Counted from the stretch's first letter, positions 53,846 through 61,412 are shown. The stretch: DNA of 64,000 bases from Acidimicrobiia bacterium (GCA_022821985.1 JAJECP010000035.1:186001-250000); one strand, 5' to 3'. The notes: a model not told the origin generated them from the letters alone. Numbers and translations: made by a program.

Positions 53846-54784
53846 GTGCGTGTCTTGCTGCTGGTCAACGATTCGGCATCGTCGACAACGGCCCGTACGC
53901 GCGTGCTCATCCACACGGCGCTCTCGGAGCGGCACGACACCGAGGTGGCCTTTACCAACCGGCGAGGCCACGCGGCTCGCCTAGCACGCGGGGCGGCGGC
54001 GACTGGCACCGACGCGGTGGTCGTGCTCGGCGGCGACGGCACGCTCAACGAAGCCGCCAACGGGGTCGCCGGCACCGACTGCGTGCTCGCCGCATTGCCG
54101 GGCGGTTCCACCAACGTGTTCGCACGGACGATCGGCACGCCCGACGACCCGCTGGCGGCGACTCAAGCCGTCCTCGACGCACTCGAGATCGGCAGCATCA
54201 CCTCAGCGGGACTCGGACGCACCTCCAGTCGTTATTTCCTGTTCCACTGCGGCATGGGACTCGACGCCGCGATCGTGGAGCAGGTCGAGCGCCACCCGAC
54301 GTTCAAGCGGTATCTCGGCCACCCGCTGTTCCTCCTCGCGGGCATCGACACATTGCTGCGCCGTTACGACCGCCGGACCGGCGCGCTGAGCGTCCGCACG
54401 ACGGCTCCGGCAGCAGCAACCATCGACGGCTGCTTCGTCGTCGTCGCGGCGAACACTGATCCCTACACCTTCCTTGGCAGCCGTCCGGTGCGGATCGCTC
54501 CCGCGGCGACGCTGCACACCGGACTGTCGGTGGTCGGGTTGAGGTCGCTCCGATTCGCCGATTCGCTGGACGTGCTCTCCGCGGTGTTCCGAGCCAACGG
54601 CAGCCTGAGCGACACCGATCCGAGGGTCGTGCAGCGCATCGACGACGTGCGCGACGTCACCGTGACCGGGATGTACCCGTTCGGTCACCAGCTCGACGGT
54701 GACCACCTCGGTGCCGTCGACGAGCTCCAGCTCGAGTGGGTGCCCGACGTGCTGCGACTCGCCATTCCCACGACATCTCGTTGA
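53846..54784 (+). CDS. diacylglycerol kinase family lipid kinase (YegS/DagK-like)
   Basis: 312 residues with the DAGK catalytic fold: RVLLLVNDSASSTTARTRVL, the nucleotide motif VVLGGDGTLNEAANGVAGTD, PGGSTNVFARTIGTPDDPLA, RYFLFHCGMGLDAAIVEQVE, and GDHLGAVDELQLE at the C-terminus. It phosphorylates diacylglycerol or a related lipid at the membrane; which lipid is unknown. The start is GTG at 53846, or an ATG 13 codons earlier. Divergent from etfB (88 bases). Confidence 0.88.
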   Translation: MRVLLLVNDSASSTTARTRVLIHTALSERHDTEVAFTNRRGHAARLARGAAATGTDAVVVLGGDGTLNEAANGVAGTDCVLAALPGGSTNVFARTIGTPDDPLAATQAVLDALEIGSITSAGLGRTSSRYFLFHCGMGLDAAIVEQVERHPTFKRYLGHPLFLLAGIDTLLRRYDRRTGALSVRTTAPAAATIDGCFVVVAANTDPYTFLGSRPVRIAPAATLHTGLSVVGLRSLRFADSLDVLSAVFRANGSLSDTDPRVVQRIDDVRDVTVTGMYPFGHQLDGDHLGAVDELQLEWVPDVLRLAIPTTSR

Positions 54785-54842
54785 GTCTGGCGGCATTCCG
54801 GTACCAGACAACCGAGCGGAGCTCCGACTCCTTGTGACCTGA

Positions 54843-55222
54843 AACCGCTGGTCAGAGGCTGTTTCTGACCGGCCGGTAAACGTTCGTATAGTAACCGGCC
54901 CCAACAAGCCCCGCAACCCAGCCCCACCGCCGCTGCCCGCCGACCCGGCGCCATCGGCTCGACAGGCCGCAAACCCTTGCAGCCGCTGGGCATCGGCTCC
55001 AAAACGCCCTGCCGGCCGTAGTGCACAGCCGACGGCCTCCAGGCGCGCGCTGCGGCCCGTCTTGCGCGCTCGCAAAACGAACGATTCACGGCCGCGTCGG
55101 CCGCACGGACGGCACAGATGCATGGGTCCCTCCGTATCGGGCGACGCGGCCGTGGATCACACACAACCGCCCGCTCGGCAACGGAGGACTCCCGCCATGA
55201 CCAAACGACCCCTCGCAGCGCT
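54843..55222 (+). repeat. left arm of a 380-bp inverted repeat (promoter/leader of module 1)
   Basis: Read 5' to 3' on the plus strand this 380-base stretch matches the reverse complement of 62536-62915 without any gap; by hand count about 36 mismatches, so roughly 90% identity. It fills almost all the 412 bases between the lipid-kinase gene and the first secreted-protein gene. Contents: an operator-like inverted repeat, a TATAGT box, about 300 bases without a clear gene, a GGAGG ribosome site and the first nine codons of module 1. Confidence 0.92.
54848..54892 (+). promoter_or_regulatory. candidate operator and promoter of module 1
   Basis: CTGGTCAGA (54848-54856) and TCTGACCGG (54864-54872) form an inverted repeat with one mismatch around seven bases, followed by a TATAGT -10-like box at 54887-54892. 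The TATAGT box and its surroundings (AAACGTTCGTATAGTAACCG) are identical in the right arm. The TATAGT lies about 305 bases upstream of the ATG in both arms. No good -35 is evident. Promoter role is inference. Confidence 0.4.
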
Positions 55223-56888
55223 GTGCGCGCTGCTGGCCTTCATGGCCGTGCTCGTCGCGGTGCCGCTTGCCACCTCGGAGACTGCCGAGGCGCACACCAA
55301 GACCGCCAAGCGCTGCGCCTATGACCCGTTCACGAACGTTCAGCAATGCTGGAACGAGAACGTCGCGCACACGCACTCTTGCGGCGCGGGGCTGACGGGC
55401 ACCTATCCGAACTGCTACCCGATACCGCCCGACAACGACGGCGATGACGGCCGCAACGACGACGAACGCGAGAAGGAAGCCGAGCGCAAGCGCAAAGAGG
55501 CCGAGGCCAAACGCAAGGCCGAGGAAGAACGCAAGCGCGAAGAGGCTGAGGCTGAGGCCGAGCGGAAACGCAAGGCAGCCGAGGCAGAGGCAGAGCGGAA
55601 ACGCAAAGAGGCTGAGGCCGAGCGCAAGCGCAAAGCAGACGAGGCAGAGGCAGAGCGCAAGCGAAAAGCGGCAGAGGCCGAGCGCAAGCGCAAAGCAGCC
55701 GAGGCAGAGGCAGAGCGGAAACGCAAAGAGGCTGAGGCCGAGCGCAAGCGCAAAGCAGCCGAGGCAGAGGCAGAGCGCAAGCGAAAAGCGGCAGAGGAAG
55801 CCGCTAAGAAGGAGTGCCCCTCGGGCGAGCATCGCCACGGCAGCGGCGGCTGCGGCCCTGACCATGTGCCGCCGTGCGGGGTGGGCAAATGGGACCCCGG
55901 CCACGGCCACGCGAGCGTCGACCGGCCAGCCTGCACCTACGCCGACGCGAGCCACGCAACGGGGCCGATCACCTACTGCGGGAACCAATCGCACACGCAT
56001 ATGACCCGCCACTTTCACTACGGCGGCGACGGCTGCCACGCCGTCGCGGACGCACACCCCACCGATCCGCCCCGCTACACCGGAGCGAACGCGTGCGACA
56101 ACTGGAAAGCCGACGTGAACAAGGCGATACAGAGCGCCAGCAGCACCTACCCGCTGCCGCCGAGGGGTACGGACTGCGGCACTCTCGGAACGCTGCTGAA
56201 GGAAACCGTCGGGGCAGTCAAGGGAGGCATCGACGCCCTCATCGACGCGGTTAAGGAAGGGCAGGAGATGAAGGCTGAGAGCTACGAGAGGCTTGGCGAC
56301 ACCGCGATTCAGGCCAATATCGAGGCGCAAGAGCTGTGGAACAAACTGCCGCGCGACGCCCGAACCGCCGGCGGCGTGCTCGTATGCGCCCCGGCGGGCT
56401 ATCTAGGTGCTGTCGGGGGCGCTGCGGCGGGCACCGCTGTGAGCGGCCCAGGCGTCGGCACCACTGTTGGCGGCGTTACCGGCATGCTCGCCTTAGAGGC
56501 GGCGTGTGCCATCGCAGTAAACAGGTGGGCCAATGCCGACTTTGAGAGCCTGCTGTCAGAGAACAGGCAGAAAAGCGACAACGACGACGACTCGGGCACC
56601 GATGACGACAGCGGCGATGGCACCGACAGCTCCGACGGCACCGACGACGACTCGGGCGACGGCACCGACGACAGCGGCGACGGCTCCGAACAGGACGCGG
56701 ACCCTGAGCCGGAGGCCGATCCGAAGCCGACCGCCGCGGAGATCAAGCAGAATGACGACGAGCTGAGCGAGGCAGCCCGCCGTTACCGGGACGAGGAGAT
56801 CACCTTGGCGGAATATCAGGCGGCGTTTCGGCGCTGGATGCGCTGGCGCTGCGAGGAAATGGGCCAAACGAAGTGGTGCAACCGATGA
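55197..56888 (+). CDS. secreted coiled-coil, Cys/His- and Asp-rich protein (module 1)
   Basis: 563 residues, no named family. Signal peptide MTKRPLAALCALLAFMAVLV...AEA, then a short Cys motif shared with its paralogue (RCAYDPFTNVQQCWNENVAH, HTHSCG). Residues about 85-205 are a charged coiled coil of ERKRKAAEAEA repeats. Next is a Cys/His-rich part (KKECPSGEHRHGSGGCGPDH, NQSHTHMTRHFHYGGDGC) that could bind metal, a Gly-rich hydrophobic stretch (GAVGGAAAGTAVSGPGVGTT), an Asp/Ser/Gly acidic stretch and a C-terminal helical domain (YRDEEITLAEYQAAFRRWMR...CNR). The ATG at 55197 follows a GGAGG site; longer upstream reading is rejected. A small membrane-protein gene follows after 23 bases. Confidence 0.75.
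   Translation: MTKRPLAALCALLAFMAVLVAVPLATSETAEAHTKTAKRCAYDPFTNVQQCWNENVAHTHSCGAGLTGTYPNCYPIPPDNDGDDGRNDDEREKEAERKRKEAEAKRKAEEERKREEAEAEAERKRKAAEAEAERKRKEAEAERKRKADEAEAERKRKAAEAERKRKAAEAEAERKRKEAEAERKRKAAEAEAERKRKAAEEAAKKECPSGEHRHGSGGCGPDHVPPCGVGKWDPGHGHASVDRPACTYADASHATGPITYCGNQSHTHMTRHFHYGGDGCHAVADAHPTDPPRYTGANACDNWKADVNKAIQSASSTYPLPPRGTDCGTLGTLLKETVGAVKGGIDALIDAVKEGQEMKAESYERLGDTAIQANIEAQELWNKLPRDARTAGGVLVCAPAGYLGAVGGAAAGTAVSGPGVGTTVGGVTGMLALEAACAIAVNRWANADFESLLSENRQKSDNDDDSGTDDDSGDGTDSSDGTDDDSGDGTDDSGDGSEQDADPEPEADPKPTAAEIKQNDDELSEAARRYRDEEITLAEYQAAFRRWMRWRCEEMGQTKWCNR
55561..55800. repeat. 60-bp tandem repeats (120-bp higher order) encoding the coiled coil
   Basis: Four consecutive 60-base units (20 residues each) encode ERKRKxAEAEA-type sequence. 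Units 1 and 3 (55561, 55681) resemble each other, and units 2 and 4 (55621, 55741) are nearly identical, giving a 120-base period. This is evidence of recent in-frame duplication; copy number may vary between strains. Confidence 0.85.
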
Positions 56889-56911
56889 ACGCCCCAAACT
56901 AGACTGACACC

Positions 56912-57247
56912 ATGACCGACGAGGCGCACACCGGCACGACAGACCCCGTCGGCATGACTTACTGGCAGGCGATTCGGTGGAGCATCGGGCTGGCGCCGTT
57001 CCTGGTCGGCCCTACCTTCCTGCTGATCTGGCTCTACGGGACGGCGTGGCTGGAACCGTTCGGCGACAACCGGATCACCGCGGTGCCGACCAGTGCAACT
57101 CAGCTAGCCGTGTTCGCGAGCGCTGGCGCTGCTGCTGCGGGCATGAGTTGGCTGAGCTTCGTGTGGCGGAAGCGGAGGCATCCCGAACGCTACGCAGCCT
57201 GCATGGCCACGCTCACCGCGGCGAGGAAGCTCGGGTCGCGTGGCTGA
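56912..57247 (+). CDS. small two-helix membrane protein (module 1 partner)
   Basis: 111 residues, unrecognised. Two hydrophobic segments, at about 22-45 (RWSIGLAPFLVGPTFLLIWL) and 62-85 (TQLAVFASAGAAAAGMSWLS), with a basic C-terminus (VWRKRRHPER...AARKLGSRG) predicted cytoplasmic. It lies 23 bases downstream of the secreted coiled-coil gene and is probably cotranscribed. The other module ends with an analogous two-helix protein, though the two do not look clearly homologous in sequence. Confidence 0.65.
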   Translation: MTDEAHTGTTDPVGMTYWQAIRWSIGLAPFLVGPTFLLIWLYGTAWLEPFGDNRITAVPTSATQLAVFASAGAAAAGMSWLSFVWRKRRHPERYAACMATLTAARKLGSRG

Positions 57248-57377
57248 GGCGGGGCGGCCGGTCTAGCTGAGGCTCAGCGCCCCGGTTGTTCGCTAGGAGC
57301 GCGCTGACAGACCCGGTGGCCGCGTGGCAGAAGCGGCGCTCGCGGACATCAAGCCGCCGCGCTGAGCACAAACGCTG

Positions 57378-57602
57378 TCAGTGCCTCATCTCTGAGCGCG
57401 CTTGGGCCACCTCAGTCTCGGTGAACTTCCCGTGCACGGCTTCCCAATCTGCGACGACGTCGCTGAGGTCCCGGGTGACGAGCCGACTGCGTGCTGCGTC
57501 GGCCAGCCATAGGGACACGCTCGGATCCTTGGCTGCAGCGGCTTCGCGAACCATTGCCGCGAGTTCTGACTCGAGCGAGAGGGTGAAGCGTTCGATGGCC
57601 AC
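57378..57602 (-). CDS. ribbon-helix-helix antitoxin-like protein without a visible toxin
   Basis: 74 residues. ERFTLSLESELAAMVREAAA followed by SVSLWLADAARSRLVTRDLS resembles the RHH/CopG-type DNA-binding antitoxins that precede PIN (VapC) toxins in actinobacteria, including the VADWEAVHGKFTETEVAQA tail. The toxin normally follows directly, but only 130 bases remain before the next gene and they are not open for a PIN domain. It is therefore an orphan antitoxin or the remnant of a toxin-antitoxin pair. Confidence 0.6.
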   Translation of the reverse strand: MAIERFTLSLESELAAMVREAAAAKDPSVSLWLADAARSRLVTRDLSDVVADWEAVHGKFTETEVAQARSEMRH

Positions 57603-57705
57603 GGTCAGAATCGTACGCTTTCGTGACTGCAGGTGATCTCAGACGTCACGGCTCAGCGCAACGAGCCTGGTGTCTCGGCAGGCCAAGCCATCGCCCAAGC
57701 GGCTG

Positions 57706-59316
57706 TCAGGCGATCGTGCGCAGGGGGATCTGCACCACGGCTTCGGATCCCGGCAGGGGCGTTCGGCGCCGAACCTCGAAGGTGCCGCCGAGATCGGACC
57801 CGCACAGCGCCCGGACGATCGAGGTGCCGAGCCCGCCTGATCGCTGCGAGTCGTAGTCGGCCGGGATGCCGACACCGTCATCACGCACAACCATCGACAG
57901 CAGATCCGGCGACGGCCGGGAGATCTCCACCTCGACGTGGCCAATGGGGCTCTCGTCGAGCGCCGGCGCCGCCTCAAGCGCCTGGTCCTCGATCTCCCAC
58001 AACTGGGGAAAGGCGTGGTCCACAGCATTCTGGAGCAGCTCGTTGAGCACCACGGCCAGCGAAGTGGCCGTCTGCGATCGCAGCATCCCCGCTTCGCAGG
58101 AGACGGTGAAGTCGATGGGTCGCTCCGGGAACGTGATGCTCTGGCGCATCGTCTCGGTCAGCGTCTCGGCCACATCGCAGAAGTCGACATCGTCGGTGGT
58201 CTCGGTCGACAGCGTCTGGTGCACGAGCGCGATGGCGCGGATGCGTCGCACTGCCTCGTCGAGCGCCCGGTTCGCCTCGCGCGACTCCAAGCGGCGGGCC
58301 TGGATGCGCAGCAGCGACGAGACCGTTTGCAGGTTGTTGGTGACCCGGTGGTGAATCTCTCGGATCGTGGCGTCCTTCGAGATGAGCAGCCGGTCGCGGC
58401 GGCGCAGTTCGGTCACGTCGCGCAGAAGCACCAGAGCGTTGCGCACGGGCGTGTCGGTGAGCGGCAGCGCCTGCAGCTGCACCGTCACCGACTGGTGCTC
58501 CACCTCGTCCACTACGGGAATACCGCCACTCATCGCCCGCCCCACGACGTCTGGTCCGAGATCCAGGTCTCGCACGCGGCGCCCTTGCACATTGCCGCCG
58601 ACCCCGATGCGGTGCAGGGCGCTGACCGCATTGGGCGTGGCGAATCCGATGCGTGTCGTCTCGTCGGTGAGGAACAGGCCGTCGCCTACCCGCGGGGCTT
58701 CTTCGTGGGTGACATCGGCCCCCCGATACGGAAATGAGCCGGCTGCGACCATGCGGGCGAGGCGCCCGAACGTCGCGATGTAGGTCCGCTCGAGTTCGCC
58801 GGGATCACGGATGTCGGTGAAGCGCGGCGTCACCTCGCTGCTCATCACGGCAATCGTCACGCCGTCGAACGTCACCGGCACCGCAGTGATGCGTGCGCGC
58901 CGGTCGCCTGGCACGCGCAGGCCCTCGCCGGTCACGATGACGCCGCGGGCGAAGGCCTCTGACACCAGTGGCCGTTCGCCGGCGGCGACGCAGAGCCCGA
59001 TGTGATCGTCGCGGTACAGCGTGCGGCCGGTCGTCGGCCGGATCTGGCCGATCACCGTCAGCGGAGTCTCGGGACCGAGGCGGCGCCACGGACGGGGCGG
59101 GCCGTCGGGATGGTTCGAGTCGGCGTCTGCGATTTCGTCGGGCAGTTCGTCGAGCGCGGTCACCTGTCCAGGCACGAAGAGCAGCAGGTCGGAGAACGAC
59201 AGGTCGGCCAGCAGCGACCACCATGCGAGCAGGCGGCGCAGGTGCTCGCGCGGGCCGTCGCCGGAGTTGTCGCGCACGCTGTCTGCGGGCAGCGGCCGGT
59301 CGGCGGGCGCCCGCAT
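57706..59316 (-). CDS. PdtaS-like sensor histidine kinase
   Basis: 536 residues, cytosolic (no transmembrane helix). N-terminal GAF-like domain of the H_kinase_N type (EHLRRLLAWWSLLADLSFSD, LLLFVPGQVTALDELPDEIA), a PAS-like domain (about 225-325, FLTDETTRIGFATPNAVSAL), a HisKA_2 phosphoacceptor region (TIREIHHRVTNNLQTVSSLL) and a HATPase domain (VVLNELLQNAVDHAF, VVRDDGVGIPADYD, GLGTSIVRAL). In mycobacteria PdtaS phosphorylates PdtaR, an ANTAR RNA-binding antiterminator; no such regulator is nearby. It lies seven bases after the DUF3107 gene on the same strand. Confidence 0.9.
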   Translation of the reverse strand: MRAPADRPLPADSVRDNSGDGPREHLRRLLAWWSLLADLSFSDLLLFVPGQVTALDELPDEIADADSNHPDGPPRPWRRLGPETPLTVIGQIRPTTGRTLYRDDHIGLCVAAGERPLVSEAFARGVIVTGEGLRVPGDRRARITAVPVTFDGVTIAVMSSEVTPRFTDIRDPGELERTYIATFGRLARMVAAGSFPYRGADVTHEEAPRVGDGLFLTDETTRIGFATPNAVSALHRIGVGGNVQGRRVRDLDLGPDVVGRAMSGGIPVVDEVEHQSVTVQLQALPLTDTPVRNALVLLRDVTELRRRDRLLISKDATIREIHHRVTNNLQTVSSLLRIQARRLESREANRALDEAVRRIRAIALVHQTLSTETTDDVDFCDVAETLTETMRQSITFPERPIDFTVSCEAGMLRSQTATSLAVVLNELLQNAVDHAFPQLWEIEDQALEAAPALDESPIGHVEVEISRPSPDLLSMVVRDDGVGIPADYDSQRSGGLGTSIVRALCGSDLGGTFEVRRRTPLPGSEAVVQIPLRTIA

Positions 59317-59323
59317 CCGAATC

Positions 59324-59554
59324 TCAGTCGGCTGCGAAGCCGATGCGCCGATCGCCGGCCGGACCCAGCTCCAGGTAGGCGAGCTTGTCGATGGGCACGC
59401 CGACGCGGCGCCCGCTGCGATCGTTCAGCCAGAGCACCGTGTCGTCGCCGCTGAGCGCGCCTTCGAGCGATGCCGCCGCGTCTTCAGCAGCCTCGTCGTC
59501 GATCTCGACGCTGAGCTCCCGACCGCCGTGCGTGATGCCGATCCGGATGTCCAT
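59324..59554 (-). CDS. DUF3107 family protein
   Basis: 76-residue small actinobacterial protein of unknown function: MDIRIGITHGGRELSVEIDD, an acidic middle, and GRRVGVPIDKLAYLELGP near the end. The family is widespread and conserved in actinobacteria. It directly precedes the PdtaS-like kinase with a seven-base gap, so the two are probably cotranscribed. Interior of the inverted-repeat region. Confidence 0.85.
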   Translation of the reverse strand: MDIRIGITHGGRELSVEIDDEAAEDAAASLEGALSGDDTVLWLNDRSGRRVGVPIDKLAYLELGPAGDRRIGFAAD

Positions 59555-59675
59555 GCCCGCAGGCTACCGGTGGGGTTCGGCGCGAACGCCGAGTCGCACC
59601 GAGTGCGCCTGGCTCCGTCGCCCGTTTTCGGCAGCTTGTGCGACAAGGGTGAGAGGCCTGCAACATGCCCGCGTC

Positions 59676-59720
59676 TTCACCCCTACGTGGACGTAACGGT
59701 ATAACTCTCTATATAGTGAG
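59676..59720 (+). promoter_or_regulatory. candidate promoter and operator/site of the serine recombinase gene
   Basis: A TTCACC (-35-like) at 59676-59681 and TATAAC (-10-like) at 59700-59705, spaced by 18 bases, lie just upstream of the GTG at 59724. Overlapping the -10 is CTCTCTATATAGTGAG (59705-59720), palindromic except for one pair, which could be an operator or a recombinase-binding half-site pair. Neither role is proven. Confidence 0.4.
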
Positions 59721-59723
59721 CCA

Positions 59724-60506
59724 GTGATCACGAAATCTGTCGCCTCAGAGCGATTGTCCGCAGCGGGTTCCCAGCCGTTCGAGGCGGTTGCCTTGGGTTA
59801 TGCGCGTGTCTCGACGGCCGAGCAGTCGCGTAGCGGGCTGGGTATTGCTGCGCAGCGATCTGCCATCGATGGCTGGGCCGCCAGTCGCCTGGGCCAGTTC
59901 GCTGTGGAGCACCACGAAGAGAATGGCACCAGTGGGATGGTGGCCCCTGAGAAGCGGCGCGTGCTCAGCAAGCTGCTGAACCGACTGGCCGATCCCGCCG
60001 ATCCTGCCGAGGTGCTCGTTGTTTCACGGCTCGACCGGCTCGGGCGCAACGTCATCGACGTGCTCGATTTGATGGACCGCGCAGAGCGGGAGGAATGGTC
60101 GGTGGTGATGCTCGACTTGGGCGTCGATGCCACCACACCTGGCGGGCGCACGGTTGCGACCGTCATTGCCGCCATGGCGCGCATGGAACGAGACATGACG
60201 TCTGAGCGCACCCGATTGGCGCTTGCAGAACGCGTCGCTGCCGGGGTGCGGCTGGGTCGTCCGGTCAGCGACGAGACACGGGCGGCTGCTCGGCGTGCAG
60301 AGGCGCTGGCAGCCGATGGGTTGACGCTGCGGGCAATCGCCGACGCACTCACCGCCGAACGCTTTCCTCGTGCCACGGGCGACCGGCAGCGTCCATGGAA
60401 TTCCATGGCCGTCAATCGCGCGCTGCACACGCTGCATCTCGACCGCGAAGCCGAAGCCAAGGCAGCAGACGCCTCCAGTTCGGCACCCGCCGCAGGCGCT
60501 CGCTGA
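59724..60506 (+). CDS. small serine recombinase (resolvase/invertase family)
   Basis: 260 residues. The catalytic domain (about 23-165) has the nucleophile Ser in LGYARVSTAEQ and VVSRLDRLGRNVIDVLDLMD, followed by the E-helix region TVATVIAAMARMERDMTSER. A HTH-like C-terminal part (about 185-235, DGLTLRAIADALTAER) follows, with GDRQRPWNSMAVNRAL like the end of resolvase-type proteins. Members recombine short inverted or direct sites to invert, excise or resolve DNA. It lies between the two inverted-repeat arms. Start GTG 59724. Confidence 0.88.
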   Translation: MITKSVASERLSAAGSQPFEAVALGYARVSTAEQSRSGLGIAAQRSAIDGWAASRLGQFAVEHHEENGTSGMVAPEKRRVLSKLLNRLADPADPAEVLVVSRLDRLGRNVIDVLDLMDRAEREEWSVVMLDLGVDATTPGGRTVATVIAAMARMERDMTSERTRLALAERVAAGVRLGRPVSDETRAAARRAEALAADGLTLRAIADALTAERFPRATGDRQRPWNSMAVNRALHTLHLDREAEAKAADASSSAPAAGAR

Positions 60507-60510
60507 CGCG

Positions 60511-60801
60511 TCAGCCCGACGAACCCTCAACATGAACCGGCGAAGGCCGCGGGAACTCACGCCGACGGCGGCGGGTCGTGTCGCCCATAGAACGAATGAC
60601 CCTCGGCCTCGGGGTGCGTCGCCGCATCCACGCGAACAGCGGCGGCCAGAGAACGAGAAGCAGAAAGAGAGACACGAGCGTGAATGACAGCAAGTATCCA
60701 AAGGGCAACACCTCTGCGTCTGTTAACCAATGTGCGGGTAGAAACGCCAAGCAGATCGTTCCGCTGCGTGCCAGCGTTTCGCGCCAGTCGCGGGGACGCA
60801 T
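60511..60801 (-). CDS. small membrane protein of unknown function
   Basis: 96 residues (ATG 60801), convergent with the recombinase gene with four bases between stops. Two hydrophobic segments (ARSGTICLAFLPAHWL and FGYLLSFTLVSLFLLLVLWP) followed by a basic tail (WMRRRTPRPRVIRS, TTRRRRREFP). No family recognised. A longer reading from 60915 would start inside the inverted-repeat element and is not used. Confidence 0.45.
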   Translation of the reverse strand: MRPRDWRETLARSGTICLAFLPAHWLTDAEVLPFGYLLSFTLVSLFLLLVLWPPLFAWMRRRTPRPRVIRSMGDTTRRRRREFPRPSPVHVEGSSG

Positions 60802-60817
60802 CGTGAGACACTGCCGC

Positions 60818-60947
60818 CACAGCGCACCTAGCAGGCTGCTGAAAGAGTCGGTCTTCGTCAACCGCCCAACTCTCTGACCTGCGGTTTTGCATTCGCGATA
60901 TCGCGAATGCGGCACCTTTTCAGCAGCCTGCTAGGTGCTCACAGCGC
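60818..60947. mobile_element. short element with 21-bp terminal inverted repeats (MITE- or IS-remnant-like)
   Basis: Bases 60824-60844 (GCACCTAGCAGGCTGCTG...) are an exact reverse complement of 60918-60938. The outer sequence CACAGCGC occurs at both edges (60818-60825 and 60940-60947), suggesting a target-site duplication, although the spacing of the right copy is offset by one or two bases. The core is about 73 bases with no gene. The ...CAGGCTGCTGAAA ends resemble termini of several insertion-sequence families. Confidence 0.65.
60889..60910. repeat. 22-bp perfect palindrome inside the mobile element
   Basis: Bases 60889-60910 are a perfect palindrome (centre GATATC, arms GCATTCGC). On the transcript it would form an 11-bp helix with no loop bases, so a protein-binding or cruciform DNA site is more likely than a terminator. 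Confidence 0.8.
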
Positions 60948-61075
60948 CCGCCTAGGGTGTCCGCCCATCGAGGGGCAGCCGACGCGCTCCGATGAGGATT
61001 CAGCCAACAATCCGCGTCGGCTGCCCCGGCCAACAGGCAAACAAGCCGAACCAACAACAGCGCTGGTGGCCGCCG

Positions 61076-61399
61076 TCAATGGCGAGGGTCGTACGGCTGT
61101 CCGCCTTCGATTGGCTCTGTCACGTCCGGCGTTCGCCGACGCTGCCATGCCTCGAATGCCGCTACGGTCGCGACGCCGACGGCTAGCGCCAAGAGCACGC
61201 CGAGCCAGACGCGCTCCGGGAACAGCACGCGCCACAGCGCGATGGTCGCGAACATCGGCAGCAATGCGAGCGAACCGGTTGCTTTCTCGGTTTTGTCCCG
61301 GAACGAATCGCCGAGCCATTTTCGGCCGGGCTTTTCGGCGGGGCGTCGCGCTCGGCGCACGTCGGCGCTCATGGCGTCAGGGTAGCTCGGGGCGCTCAT
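61076..61399 (-). CDS. small two-helix membrane protein (module 2 partner)
   Basis: 107 residues, unrecognised. Charged N-terminus (RRARRPAEKPGRKWLGDSFR), two hydrophobic segments (about 42-60 GSLALLPMFATIALW and 64-86 WLGVLLALAVGVATVAAF) and a short C-terminus. It starts 13 bases after the stop of the second secreted coiled-coil gene, mirroring module 1 on the opposite strand. Sequence similarity to the module 1 partner is weak, so the pairing is by layout. Confidence 0.6.
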   Translation of the reverse strand: MSAPSYPDAMSADVRRARRPAEKPGRKWLGDSFRDKTEKATGSLALLPMFATIALWRVLFPERVWLGVLLALAVGVATVAAFEAWQRRRTPDVTEPIEGGQPYDPRH

Positions 61400-61412
61400 C
61401 GTCGTTCCCGCC

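Noticed and set aside
54685-55164. Outward minus-strand reading frame across the left arm (and its counterpart 62588-62980 on the plus strand)
   Set aside because: Both are open because the arms are near-identical, but the changes between them alter many residues, no domain is recognised and they have no ribosome site. High-GC DNA stays open by chance. I treat the arms as leader DNA.
55062-55196. In-frame extension of the module 1 gene upstream of its signal peptide
   Set aside because: The same frame in the right arm is closed by a stop before the equivalent ATG, and the ATG at 55197 has a ribosome site and starts a signal peptide.
55561-55800. CRISPR array in the coiled-coil gene
   Set aside because: The repeats are coding, in frame and without unique spacers.
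60511-60915. Long reading of the small membrane-protein gene beginning in the palindrome
   Set aside because: The first 38 codons lie within the mobile element and are probably noncoding; the internal ATG at 60801 is preferred.
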